From Hofstenia miamia (lineage: Eukaryota; Xenacoelomorpha; Acoela): a stretch of DNA of 36,327 bases. Position numbers and translations under genes: made by a program. The notes beneath the pieces are model-generated. The model searched no databases. It saw only the letters and a program-made list of their open reading frames with translations, and was not told where the DNA came from. The number at the start of each line of letters is the position of its first letter. Positions within the stretch are counted from its first letter, which is position 1. Below, piece by piece: positions 1-10,638 of the stretch. Location: assembly GCA_004352715.1 (NCBI GenBank), contig SCFE01000100.1, positions 1,438,269-1,474,595 of the forward strand. Reading direction: 5' to 3'.

Positions 1-32
<32 letters not shown>
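1..32. repeat. (AT)n microsatellite
   Basis: Uninterrupted AT dinucleotides at the left edge. The true length is unknown because it starts at the window boundary. Confidence 0.95.
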
Positions 33-35
<3 letters not shown>

Positions 36-1278
36 GACAAAAGCACAGCTTCATGCCCAAAATTTATTGAAAAAATAATCGCAATTTTGTTGGCTTGTAT
101 CTTTCTAGGAATTTTCCAGTATAGGACCAGTGATTACCATTTTTATTAAGTGTTTTGCAAATCTGTTAACAGATTGATTAAAAATTATAGAAATATGGTA
201 ACAGATCTCTTTTATTATTGCTCTAACTAACCAATTTTGTTAACTAGTTGCAATGCCATTGGTTCGAAAATTTTGGAATTATAAAATCCCATTTTTGCTT
301 CTCTTTTCAGTTATTCAACAAAATTTAGAAAGAAATCTGTTAAATATGTTGGTTATAAATAAATATATTCTAGTTTCTGCTAAATTTATCCGTTAATCTT
401 AACAATATTGTCACCACTGTTTATGACGGTTATGCGTAGCGTAAAAAATATCTACATTTAAAACTCATTTCATATAAGGTAGAAAGGTTTTATTAAGCAA
501 TCAATGAATTTAAGCTATTTATCCGTGCTCTGCTAGACTTCATCCAGAGCTCTGCATTAGCCGGAGATCCGCAGAGTCACACTGGTTTGGGGACAAATAA
601 GCTAAAAATGTGTCGAACTTTAAAAACCAACTATTATAACACAGGGCTTAAGTCAAATCAAATAATATTTTGAAGGTTTAAATTGCTACAATTAATTGTA
701 CAAAATATCAATTTAAGTTTTTCCATTTCCGTGTGTAGATTTTATAATAAGTTTCTTTGATCTAACAAATCGAAAAATCAGAAATGTTTTGTCAATGGTC
801 GTAAAATGGTCATACAATAAGGATAAAATAGCATGAGTTCAATATGCGATGCCAGATCTCTTTCAGGCCGAGGTTTTGTGGACATTTTCTGCCTATTCTC
901 ATCCAAGTTTCCCCTGGGAAATGGTTGTAAAAAGACGTAACCCCATTAATGTGAACAATTTTTGAAATTCTTCGATTTCCAACGCTGTGGTTCTTATAAT
1001 TTCTATACAATCACTATGGTTGTTTATAAGCTACAATATATTTGCTTTGATCATTTTATTTGATAGACAAAAACTGCGCAAGATTGAATATTAAGAATGG
1101 TAAGAACCCTTCTTATTAGCACGTACAAAAACATGCCCCGCCGTGACCAAAAACTATTTTAGAAACGATTTGAAAAAAGTGCAGATGAAGCAAAAATGCT
1201 TTTCATTTTAGTATTATATTATCAATTATATGCTTAATTTTTATATTTACAAAAATCTTATAATAGTTTTGGATATAA
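33..1278. other. AT-rich stretch with no recognised gene
   Basis: No frame could be tied to a known family on either strand. A 66-codon minus frame at 810-1010 lies in a slightly more GC-balanced patch and may be an old coding relic, but no motif is recognisable. I see no RNA gene, inverted-repeat element or tandem array here. Confidence 0.5.
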
Positions 1279-1390
1279 CGGGCCCGGGAGGGCCTGGGCC
1301 TAAATATTGTCAGTTGCAACGGGTCCGAATTGGTTTGGTTTATGGGTTAAAAGGGCAGGGCCGGCCAGGTTGCAACACTGGGGTGGGCAT
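1279..1390. repeat. GC-rich block, possible repeat end
   Basis: A sharply GC-rich patch in AT-rich surroundings. It starts with the palindrome CGGGCCCG and carries GGGCCTGGGCC and GGGCAGGGCCGGCC. Two direct copies of the self-complementary octamer GTTGCAAC lie at 1313-1320 and 1369-1376. The outer part reads CAGTTGCAAC...GTTGCAACACTG, which resembles hAT-style CAG...CTG ends, but no 8-bp target duplication is visible at those positions. Most likely a degraded mobile-element terminus. The class is uncertain. Confidence 0.4.
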
Positions 1391-1758
1391 CCCTACACCA
1401 CAAAACACCACATTTGGTGTAGAGAGGGAAGAAATTTTATCTTATTGAATTTTTGTGGAGATTTGTGGGTTAAGAATTTTTGTAGCAAGCCTCAATAATG
1501 GTTGTTTAGGAATAAGGTAAAATGCTCAAGATTTGTTTCAATAGTGAATGCTGATTTGCATAATCGAGATATCTTTTGAGAAGTAATAATAAACTATAGC
1601 GCCGTATTCATGACCAAAGACAAGGATTGACACACTAGGAAGATTATTATTGGAATCAAGAAAAAGAGAATAGCAAAGAGGGAACCTTGAAGCGTACCAC
1701 TAAAAATGAAGCCAGGAGATGGGAAATGGGAATTAAATCCCGTTATTTGAGAACGGCT

Positions 1759-1760
<2 letters not shown>
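1391..1760. other. unassigned stretch between GC-rich block and LINE
   Basis: No recognised gene. The segment lies just beyond the point where the LINE coding homology stops, so part of it could be older target DNA or an unrecognised LINE tail. Neither can be shown by eye. Confidence 0.4.

Positions 1761-1796
<36 letters not shown>
1761..1796. repeat. (AT)n microsatellite at the LINE 3' edge
   Basis: Eighteen AT dinucleotides directly abutting the last recognisable coding homology of the minus-strand LINE. It may derive from the LINE tail or mark a deletion point. CR1-like LINEs often end in short microsatellite-like tails, but the missing C-terminal residues argue for truncation. Confidence 0.9.
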
Positions 1797-1798
<2 letters not shown>

Positions 1799-2166
1799 AT
1801 CGTGTGTAAGTTTTGCTAGAAACAACCTCCCCATACTATTATGCAATAGTTTATATGAGTAAAAATCATTTTTCTATATAAATAATTCAAGTTTTCGAAG
1901 CTGTAATTTAAGTGCTTCATCTTGAGTAGGAAGTATATTAATGAAGAAACATTTTACTCAAGTTTATTAACGTGCTCATCAAGTCTGAGGTCATTAGACA
2001 AGATCACTCCAACAACTACGACATTGCTTTTTTTTGCTGAATTCCATTAATTTTACGAGATTTATCACCTATCCAAATTGAATTCAGAGCTCTGCAGATT
2101 TATTTGCATTGAAAAACATATTATTCAAATTGCACCGTGACATAAGTTCTTTAATAATTGTTATAG

Positions 2167-2628
2167 CTAAATCAGAGTATGCTTAGAAACCGAGAATAAT
2201 GCAATTGATATCATCCGCATATTTAACCAAGTTACCGGATTCAGAAGAAATTTGCATCTCGTCATATAGTAAATTAAACATAATAGGTCCAAAAATAGTC
2301 CCTTGAGGAACACCACAGTTAGTCTCGAGTAACCCTGAGTGATGTTTGTCCATATCAACATATTGTGTTCTATTCTTTAGAAAATCAGAAATAATTTTAA
2401 TTACATGTTTTTGATCGGCTATTAATTCAGCTATATTTCTATAATCCTTTGCCTTGGAGCGCGGTCAAATGCCTTGCTGAGATCAATAGTCAATATTCTT
2501 ACATAGTCGTAAAGTTCGCTGTTGTTTTCGAATATATTATTGATTTTCAGAAGAGCGCACTCTGTCGATGAACCTTTTCTGAGCACAAATTGGTTAGAGT
2601 TAAGTGTCTTATTGTACTTGTCAGACAT
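2167..2628 (-). pseudogene. LINE reverse transcriptase core (within the LINE)
   Basis: This is the best preserved RT segment. It holds the palm motif with the first catalytic Asp (LTIDLSKAFD, at the left end of the 2431-2628 frame), then the QYVDMDKHHSGL stretch, the GVPQGT motif and the YADD catalytic pair at 2210-2221. The first block and the YADD block lie in different frames, so at least one indel separates them. A second Asp pair and all RT-signature residues are nevertheless present as sequence. Confidence 0.88.
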
Positions 2629-3722
2629 TAATGTGTCAAAGAGTAACCTCTCTCGGTAGTGGATATAGGACGGAGATGATCTAGTAATTCAATCTTTGCC
2701 TCTTTGGAATTGGTACTACACGGGAGATTTTAGAAATCTTTGGATATTTGCCTTTCTTCATACTTCATACTTTCTTCACACTTCGATTAAATTATGTGCG
2801 CTGTTCTTAATTAACCAATAAGGAACACCATCTGGACCAAAGTAAGACTTTTTAGCATTAGCTAAGGCATTGTATACTGTGATTAAATCCAACTCTTCAA
2901 TCGGGCACTCTTCCAATCTTTGGAGGGATTGTGCAATGTATGGTGTTATCGTCGATATATCTGTAAAATAACTGTTAATTTCATCTGGTGAAGAAGGTAT
3001 TTTAAAAATTACTGATCGTTTTCTCTTTAAACTTTTATTTAAATTGTTCCACCAAAACTTTGAACCACGCTTTTCTTTGTTAAATGATATGTTATTAATT
3101 AATTAATTCCTAGTTTGATTATTTAGCTTTGAGAGTAATTCAAATTTCTTTTTCTTGAGTGCTGCTTCTTGGATTAGTAACTTGACTTGAGGTTTGAGGC
3201 TTGGTGGATACTTGTTTGAGGTTTTAATTTTTATTAGTGGGCAATATTCATATAAACCTCGATAATATGTTTTACGAAAGTTTCAGCTGCGTGTTAGGAT
3301 CATCCATAGACATATTAGAGAATACTATCTAGAGCAATACCGAATCTATTTATATCAGACTTTCTTTGAAGATGTATCCAAACAAATTCACGTTTACTTA
3401 CTTGGGGGATTTTTCAATGCATTATTAATCCCATGTGATCAGTTGGGGCCGAAGATAGAAAAGCCTTTTGCTCATTTGTTAAAGAAAAAAATGTTGGGAA
3501 AGAAAGTTTGCCTCTACCACTATCGTAATATATATATCCAGGATAAAATGTCATTAATTTATCAAAATTTCCTAAAATGTGTTATTCATATTCCAATTTC
3601 TTCCCCAAATTTGGCGGATAATACACTACACAGTAAATATATATGGGTGATCATTCCAGTAAACACCAAAATATTTCAAGACTATTGTCATTAGCAATAT
3701 TCAGGGCTTTTAGATTATACAG

Positions 3723-3938
3723 TTAATCAAAATAAACGCATATTCCACCTGGCTTGGTTTTAAGTGAATTATAGCATGATCTATCTTTTCGGATTAATTT
3801 GTATCCATGAATGCTAACAAAACAATCTTCTATATCATTATTGAGCCACGTTTCAGTAATAACACATAAATCGATTTTATTGTAAAGTAAATCATTTAAA
3901 ATATAATGATTGGCATTTGGTTTCTTTAGTGATAGCAT
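3723..3938 (-). pseudogene. LINE endonuclease N-terminal half (within the LINE)
   Basis: A 71-codon open frame carries LCVITETWLNNDIED, then VSIHGYKLIRKDR and GGICVYFD. These match the first half of apurinic-type (EEP) endonuclease domains, where the Glu of TETW is the metal-binding residue. The domain continues in other frames down to about 3400, for example a VVYYPPN block near 3600 and a TDHMGLI block near 3430. The enzyme would nick target DNA for target-primed reverse transcription. This copy cannot encode it. Confidence 0.85.
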
Positions 3939-4831
3939 ATTTAGTAAGAATAAAAATTTATACTAGGAAACGCGTTTGTTTTCTAGTCCTTTGGTATTTC
4001 AATTATCATTTTCATATAATTGCAATTTTAAATTACGAATTCGGATATGTTTGAGTTAATACCTTCATTCATAAGTTTGCCTCTCTGTTTGAGACATTGT
4101 CTCTCTTGATTAATCTCAGAGACTGATAAATCAGAAGAAATAAAAATCTGTTTTATTATACGATTTCAATTTATATAGGGATAACAATATCTTCCTCTTG
4201 TTCCCTACCGTATCCAACATTACTAATAGAGGCGATCAATTTGCTTCGATTTCCTTATAAGTTGTTGAATATCTACTTAAATACACTCAACAAATTGGGA
4301 TTCTTCAATTCCATCAAAATCAAGATGCTCTTTGGCAGTTGCCTTAGTATATGGAATACCCCGAATCCCAATCTCATAGTGGATTTGCCATGCCGTCTTT
4401 AGGTTTTTGCTCAATGGGTGTTTCTTTTGAAATAGGTTTAATAGAATTCACCTTTTTGTTTAATAAAAAATTCAGAATTTTAGCATTCGATTTTTTATTA
4501 TATCTAACTTATCTAGTATTGACTCGGAAATTATAGAATTAGAAGCGGCTTTCATGTACAAATTTTTCTTATAAGCCTCACTGCAAGCATTACAGAAAGT
4601 AATAGTTTGGTTCATTACTTCTGTGGGAACTTCGATTTGAACTGGTTGAAAGCGGAGCAATTCTTTGTAAAATGATACGATGTATCACAATAGACACATG
4701 CAAAAAGCAGATCGTCTTTAATTTGTTTCGCACATGTAGAAAATTCTAGAATTTTATCATAATTTACCATAATTAGTAAAATTTTAAGCATTAAAAAATT
4801 CAAACATACTTTTCCCGCAAACAAACAAATT

Positions 4832-6229
4832 GCAAAATCTCCTTATTATTATTTAGACATATAAAGTTGCAGTACATGCCATTATGCGAGGTAATTCATA
4901 TTTTTTGAAATTAAAAAAATTTGCAAGAATAACTGAGTTAAAATTTATTTAAAACATGTCATTTTCTATTTTATTCAAAGAGCATAAGTGATCAACAGAT
5001 AGACATTGACGCTTGGGTGACAAAATCCCCTTATTATTCAGACATATAAAGTTGCAGTACATGCCATTGTGAGAGGTAATTCTTATTTTTTGAAATTAAA
5101 AAAATTTGCAAGAATAATTGAGTTAAAATTTATTGAAAACATGTCTTTTCTATTTTATTCAAAGAGCATAAGTGATCAACAGATAGACATTGACGCTTGG
5201 GCGACAAAATCCCCTTATTATTCAGACATATAAAGTTGCAGTACATGCCATTGTGAGAGGTAATTCATATTTTTTGAAATTAAAAAAATTTGCAAGAATA
5301 ATTGAGTTAAAATTTATTGAAAACATGTCTTTTCCTATTTTATTCGAAGAGCGTAAGTGATCAACAGATAGACATTGACGCTTGGGTGACAAAATCCCCT
5401 TATTATTCAGACATATAAAGTTGCAGTACATGCCATTATGAGAGGTAATTCATATTTTTTGAAATTAAAAAAATTTGCAAGAATAATTGAGTTAAAATTT
5501 ATTGAAAACATGTCTTTTTCTATTTTATTCGAAGAGCGTAAGTGATCAACAGATAGACATTGACGCTTGGGTGACAAAATCCCCTTATTATTCAGACATA
5601 TAAAGTTGCAGTACATGCCATTATGAGAGGTAATTCATATTTTTTGAAATTAAAAAAATTTGCAAGAATAATTGAGTTAAAATTTATTGAAAACATGTCT
5701 TTTTCTATTTTATTCGAAGAGCGTAAGTGATCAACAGATAGACATTGACGCTTGGGTGACAAAATCCCCTTATTATTCAGACATATAAAGTTGCAGTACA
5801 TGCCATTATGAGAGGTAATTCATATTTTTTGAAATTAAAAAAATTTGCAAGAATAATTGAGTTAAAATTTATTGAAAACATGTCTTTTTCTATTTTATTC
5901 GAAGAGCGTAAGTGATCAACAGATAGACATTGACGCTTGGGTGACAAAATCCCCTTATTATTCAGACATATAAAGTTGCAGTACATGCCATTATGAGAGG
6001 TAATTCATATTTTTTGAAATTAAAAAAATTTGCAAGAATAATTGAGTTAAAATTTATTGAAAACATGTCTTTTTCTATTTTATTCGAAGAGCGTAAGTGA
6101 TCAACAGATAGACATTGACGCTTGGGTGACAAAATCCCCTTATTATTCAGACATATAAAGTTGCAGTACATGCCATTATGCGAGTTAATTCATATTTTTT
6201 GAAATTAAAAAAATTTGCAAGAATAATTG
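4832..6229. repeat. 185-bp tandem array, 7 full units plus a partial
   Basis: The marker GACATATAAAGTTGCAGT recurs at 4856, 5041, 5225, 5410, 5595, 5780, 5965 and 6150, so spacing is 185, 184, 185, 185, 185, 185 and 185. Each unit includes an AATTTATTGAAAACATGTC segment and a GATCAACAGATAGACATTG segment. Units from about 5410 to 6150 are almost identical to each other. The two leftmost units differ at several positions, such as loss of a T in the TTTTTC run and AAAGAGCATAAG for GAAGAGCGTAAG. The last unit breaks off at 6229. Because 185 is not a multiple of three, the recurring 69-codon minus frames are by-products of the repeat. The array directly abuts the 5' end of the minus-strand LINE. 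Confidence 0.97.
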
Positions 6230-6314
6230 CTGGTGTGAGCGCATCACTATTACTTACTCCAACATACCGACATGTGACATTTGTTTTGGCACAAAGTGAG
6301 TTCTTCCAGCAATT
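6225..6314. repeat. unique spacer bounded by a 9-bp inverted repeat
   Basis: AATTGCTGG at 6225-6233 and CCAGCAATT at 6306-6314 are exact inverse complements. They bracket about 70 bp unlike the tandem unit. The left arm is fused to the truncated last monomer, so the pair marks the turn-round between the direct array and the inverted partial monomer. Confidence 0.6.
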
Positions 6315-6322
6315 TTTGATAC

Positions 6323-6396
6323 TTTGTCACCCAAGCGTCAATGTCTACCTGTTGATCACTTAGAAAAAAACATGTTTTCAATAAATTTTAACTCAA
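6323..6396. repeat. inverted partial copy of the 185-bp monomer
   Basis: TTTGTCACCCAAGCGTCAAT, then GTTGATCACTTA, then AACATGTTTTCAATAAATTT are the reverse complement of the distal half of the tandem monomer. One T/C difference falls in GTCTACCTG, and about 20 bp around the GAAGAGCG segment are deleted. Homology fades after about 6396. This gives a direct-array/inverted-monomer arrangement, as in a fold-back or terminal-inverted-repeat element. Confidence 0.85.
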
Positions 6397-6399
6397 ACT

Positions 6400-8421
6400 T
6401 TAACGCAACTTTAATAATATTCTTACGCAATAAAGTCAGGACTCTGCTGTAAAAATAGTATAGTTCTCAAAAGAGAAAACGTACTATAAATTACGAATTC
6501 AAAATTAAATTGAAAAGGCTCACCACTGCATTGAAAACCGTTTATAACATATTATATGTGTAAAAATATAAGTAGAAAAGTTCAGACAAATGTGAAATAC
6601 TCAACCTTCAAACAATCCCAGGAAATTAGTTATCATGTTTCATATTTGTATATAGGATTCTGAGTTCTCAGCTTTTATGAGATGATAATACGTGCATAGT
6701 AGTTTTGTCTTATTACTATAAGAATGCTGGCATGATGTACATTTGTAAAAATGCAATTTATGGTGGCGATAACTAATGATATTTCTTGAAAAATTGATTA
6801 AGTTGAAGGAAGAAATAATTTGCAAAATATGATGAATGTCCTGCAATGAATGTAATGTCATAGTGACTTTAAAAAAATAATGAATAGTCTTTGACTGCTT
6901 ATATAAGTTAATACTTCCATTTCTGTAGCTGCACGCTCATACGTATATGTACGTAGAGTTACGTATTTTGATATGTTATCAATGATAACTTTTGAACTTT
7001 TAGCAATTTCATAAGCCTGCAAATTCAAACATCTCAAGCAGCATTTTTTAAAACTGCATTGAGAATTCAGCAGAGGAGCGATGCAAAGATTGCTTAGTGT
7101 TTGCAAAGTTCCTGAACTGAAGATTTGGGTGGTAAGTTTGAAAGATTGGAACAACATTTCCGAATTTCATCAAAACTTCATCATGTCTATTCTTCAAAAA
7201 AGATATTCTCATGATATTTAGAAATACGTTTTATGGAGAACCTACACTAACTGATACCAACAACCCTTCACAATTTATCTGGTTTCAAGATTATGTGCAT
7301 GAATATGGATAATGAAAATTACATTCACATCGAAGTATGAAATTATTATTGTGTACTTAATCTTTTGATTCCAACTTTCTCACAGGTTCTTCCCTAGACT
7401 TTGAGGTTCTTGCACCCCATTCAATGCCAGATGACTGTTACTCTGTGCGTCTATATATAGAAAATTTGCTCTGTAACACACCTTGTCAATCATCATTTAC
7501 AAATCATATTAAATGTTAATGTTACTGTATTCTTCTTTCTGCATCCATCGTTTGCAATTTTTATTAAATCAAACTAACATACTGAATATATTGTAAACCA
7601 AAAGTTGATATTTATGCTGAAAAATAGTTTGCTCGAAAGTTCTTTGTAAAAAAATATACTTAATTCATCAAAATATAATATATAGAAGGAAATGCATTTT
7701 TAAATTTTCACAAATCTTTAGTCGTTCCCAACAATTTTGACAAATTGGGATTGCAAATAACATTCATATTTTAAGTGAACTAGATGCATATTTCATCTGC
7801 ATAGATAGTCATTCATGAAACTTTGCATGTTTTTATAATATAAATTAGGTTTGCAGAATTCCTAGTTGTGCTTGAAGTTAAGACGCAAAATATCAATTAA
7901 AAATTATTGGAATAAGCTAGAAGATGAAATTAAATAAAAGCCTTCTAAAGCTTTTATATGTTTTAAGTAGAGTTCAAGGGATTTATCAAAGAAATGTTGC
8001 ATTCAAGAGTTTTTCGGTAAATATCAAGCAAAGTGTGATTCATTTGTAACTGTAAACTAAAATGTGAAACAAGAATCTATCATTTGAAAGATTCACTGTT
8101 CAAAAAATTTTTAATTAGGTCATTGTTATATGTGTAAAAAATAATCTACAAAATTATGGAAATGTCTGGCTCTTATGGATTTGAGTATGGATTTAAGTTA
8201 TATGATGACCGGGAAAATCTAAATCAAGTACAAATATGTGAGGGTGTGGTTTAAAAAATCTCACTGTATCCATTTGCTTTTCAGCAGAGTTTGCCCTAAT
8301 CTAAAGTCATATACTGTTTTCATATTTTGATAGCTACTACGTGATTTTTATGAAATTACTTTTTTGCACATCAAATAAGATTTTTCTTTCACCTATTTAA
8401 ATTAATTTATTGCAGTAAATA
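6400..8421. other. AT-rich stretch with no recognised gene
   Basis: Two adjacent minus-strand frames (6640-6861, 73 codons; 6858-7157, 99 codons) contain a few Cys residues (YKCTSCQHSY; KKCCLRCLN) but no domain I can name. They overlap by only 4 bases and could be fragments of one decayed reading frame. Nothing else is seen. Confidence 0.4.
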
Positions 8422-8834
8422 TATATGAAATTTCTACTAGCGTTACTTTTATGTAACAAATCAATTTGCTCACATTTGGAATAATTTATGCAACGTTTCT
8501 AAGGATTATTGAAAGCCTTTTTCATGGACACATCTATGAGGTTGGGCCGTTCAGGCAATGATGAAGATTTGCGCTAAATCTTAATCTTGTGCCTGAAGTA
8601 CAAAAAATATGTTTTTTTTAATAAGAAATCCTATTCTTGCAAAAATAACCAAATTCTTTCCATACTTAGTGGTCGATGGTCCATGAGGAGATATAATGCC
8701 CAATTGAACAGCAACTACCTTGAAATATTAAATTTTCTGAATAAAAAAACTGTGTTAGTTTCGTTCAGGTACACTTGCTTAAAGTTAGGGAATTCATCAC
8801 AGATTTCGAAAAATTTCTAGTAGAATTTAGGTTA
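8422..8834 (+). mobile_element. piggyBac-like MITE, copy 1 (most diverged)
   Basis: Left end TTTCTACTAGCGTTAC and right end CTAGTAGAATTTAGGTTA are imperfect inverse complements. They match the ends of the copies at 16086-16419 and 32428-32937. Shared internal blocks are GAAAGCCTTT, ATGGACACATCT, TGTGCCTGAAGT and CATCACAGATT. The TTAA target duplication is eroded in this copy. It has no transposase frame. The 8587-8820 open frame lies within this non-coding element. Confidence 0.75.
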
Positions 8835-9661
8835 TTGATCAATTATATTTTCTCTTAACAACTACAAACGATCTAACTAACTAAATGGCTTCAAACAAAT
8901 CTTTTATACAAGAACAGATTATTGAGGTAAAGCGAAAAAAGAGGTGAATAATGTGTTACGAGTCAAAAAGCACTATACAATTTAAAACAAAAAATTAACA
9001 AATTAAAACACTCTAAATTGCACAATAAATAGTGGGAATATGTGCTACTTGATTAAATAAAGAGAAAATATACAGATAATTATAACTATTTGTGAACTCA
9101 CTATGTTTAGCAAAGATTTAGCAGACAAATGCACATAGTCAGCATTGCATATCAGATGGTAATATTTTTTATAAAAAATTTTTAGTAGACTCATTGCAAT
9201 TGAGAAAATTAGTTTAAATTCTAACCTGAAGCAATTTTTTAAAAAATCAGTTGGTTAAATGGAACATGTAATACTGGTTCAATCCATCATCAGATATGGG
9301 TAAAGTGAATGACTTAAATTCTTGATTAGTTCTATTGAGGCTAGAGAAGAGCGCATTTTCATTTCTACTTAAAATTTAGAAAATTTTCCTGAAAAAAATT
9401 ATATTATTGTTTATTGTCAAGAACAGGCGATTTACGAACAGAAACTCGATTAACGATCAAAAATACTAAAATTTCGTCAATATGCTATCAATATTCTTCT
9501 TTCGATTTTGGAATATCAAGGTAATTATATATGCTAATGTAGACAACGACACCTGATTTGAAATCATCGAACACCGGTTGAATTACTTTATCATACGTTA
9601 ATTGAATGTTATGAACACTATTAAACAACTGTCTTTCTGGATGGATTCAGCATTTGTAAAT

Positions 9662-9664
<3 letters not shown>
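8835..9664. other. AT-rich stretch with no recognised gene
   Basis: No open frame of note, no recognisable protein motif and no repeat structure seen by eye. Confidence 0.45.
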
Positions 9665-9731
<67 letters not shown>

Positions 9732-9738
9732 TATATAT
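9665..9738. repeat. compound (AT)n-(GATA)n microsatellite
   Basis: A run of about 31 bp of AT dinucleotides passes into about ten TAGA/GATA tetranucleotides, then a few more AT units. Confidence 0.95.
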
Positions 9739-10292
9739 GACAAGTTTTTCCTTCACTGGGCTTTTTCAGGCATAATAAAAATTATAAAATTACGAATAAT
9801 ATGATGAATTAAGATTCATCTTCAGATTTGCTAAGCTAATTGATGATTCAATAGATATACTTGATTTGAGCATTTATTGATCCAATGCTTCAGTAGTTTT
9901 CCTAGATTCATGTTGTACAATTGTTTTAGAGTTGTTGACAAAAGTTTTGAATCATTTATGATGAATCCATAAAAATATGCTTCGTGAATATTGATATTGC
10001 TCAATCGAATTAGAAACTCGATAAAGTTTAATTGAATCATTTCTGAATTACAAAAGAATTGAAAAATGTTCCTTAAAAAATTATGTTACCAATCTTTCTC
10101 TTAAAAATGTAAATGTAATGGCTGAATAAATTGAACATTCCAAAATCAGAAATATTGTTTTATTATTTTTGTACTAAAGAAATCAAGACAAGCTATCTTT
10201 GAACATAAGGTGAAAACAAAATTTTTTTAATTGAGAGTAAGTAGCGATACCTTCACAATCATAATATTTACATATTTCATTAAGAAATTTGA

Positions 10293-10328
<36 letters not shown>

Positions 10329-10419
10329 GAAGGGGTAAGCAGTTTGATATAAATTTATGTTTAAAATAGATTACTTAAATAAAACTGCAGTACTGAATTT
10401 TAAGATGAGTTGATTAACA
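9739..10419. other. AT-rich stretch with an (AT)n tract
   Basis: Contains an (AT)n microsatellite at 10297-10326. A 69-codon minus frame at 9831-10040 has no recognisable motif and sits at a length expected by chance in this composition. Confidence 0.45.
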
Positions 10420-10638
10420 TCAGTATTCAGGAGCGTACACAGGATTTTCTAACGAGGGGACATCATTGTTATTCCCTAAAGCGGGGCGAAGCCTAAAAAA
10501 TGCATTTCACGATCCTCGATTTTAAATTGTTCAATTTTTTATGAAAAATTTTTTGATTTATCCAGTCAAAATTAAATTTGGAAACCTGACGGGGGACATT
10601 CCACCAGGTCCCCCCCTGGGTACCCCACTGTCAGTATT
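10420..10638. mobile_element. hAT-type MITE with perfect 8-bp TSD
   Basis: The element runs from CAG at 10428 to CTG at 10630 (203 bp). It is bracketed by the identical octamer TCAGTATT at 10420-10427 and 10631-10638. The left terminus CAGGAGCGTACACAGG and the reverse complement of the right terminus, CAGTGGGGTACCCAGG, agree at 12 of 16 positions. Inside are G-rich (GAGGGGAC) and C-rich (GTCCCCCCC) subterminal tracts. An 8-bp duplication with CAG...CTG ends is the hAT signature. No coding capacity. Confidence 0.88.

Larger units (their letters stand above)
1798..4830 (-). pseudogene. CR1/Jockey-like non-LTR retrotransposon (LINE), decayed
   Basis: Read 5' to 3' on the minus strand, three zones appear in LINE order. 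First, about 4824-4350 is an N-terminal part with a Cys/His zinc-finger-like patch (FACVYCDTSYHF) and a hydrophilic helical stretch, as in ORF1 of CR1-like LINEs. Second, about 3940-3400 is an exonuclease-endonuclease-phosphatase endonuclease with the ITETWLN block, followed by a GYKLIRKDR block and GGICVYFD. Third, about 3250-1798 is a linker with DEINSYFTDI and FGPDGVPYWLIK, then reverse transcriptase blocks NQFVLRKGSSTE, DLSKAFD (2431-2628), CGVPQGTIFGPIMFN (about 2270-2315), the catalytic YADD (2210-2221), and the post-RT region ending HINYCIIVWGG near 1810. The copy is collinear over 3 kb but needs many frame changes and has stops, so it is dead. Homology stops at the (AT)n tract, before the usual C-terminal 80-100 residues. 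The CR1 versus Jockey clade is not resolved. Confidence 0.88.

Noticed and set aside
810-1010. 66-codon minus frame in a less AT-rich patch
   Set aside because: Looks mildly protein-like but no family could be named and no neighbouring exon was found.
5222-6171. Five 69-codon minus-strand frames, four of them identical
   Set aside because: They recur at the 185-bp repeat period, overlap each other and exist only because the tandem monomer lacks a stop in that frame. No codon-level conservation argument is possible.
4832-6229. CRISPR array
   Set aside because: Repeats are contiguous 185-bp units with no distinct spacers, in eukaryotic DNA.
6640-7157. Two adjoining minus frames with Cys pairs, considered as a zinc-finger gene
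   Set aside because: Cys/His spacing does not fit a known finger, there are no splice-site or homology clues, and lengths are within chance for this composition.
8587-8820. 77-codon plus frame
   Set aside because: Lies inside the piggyBac-like MITE copy 1. The frame is not kept in the other two copies.
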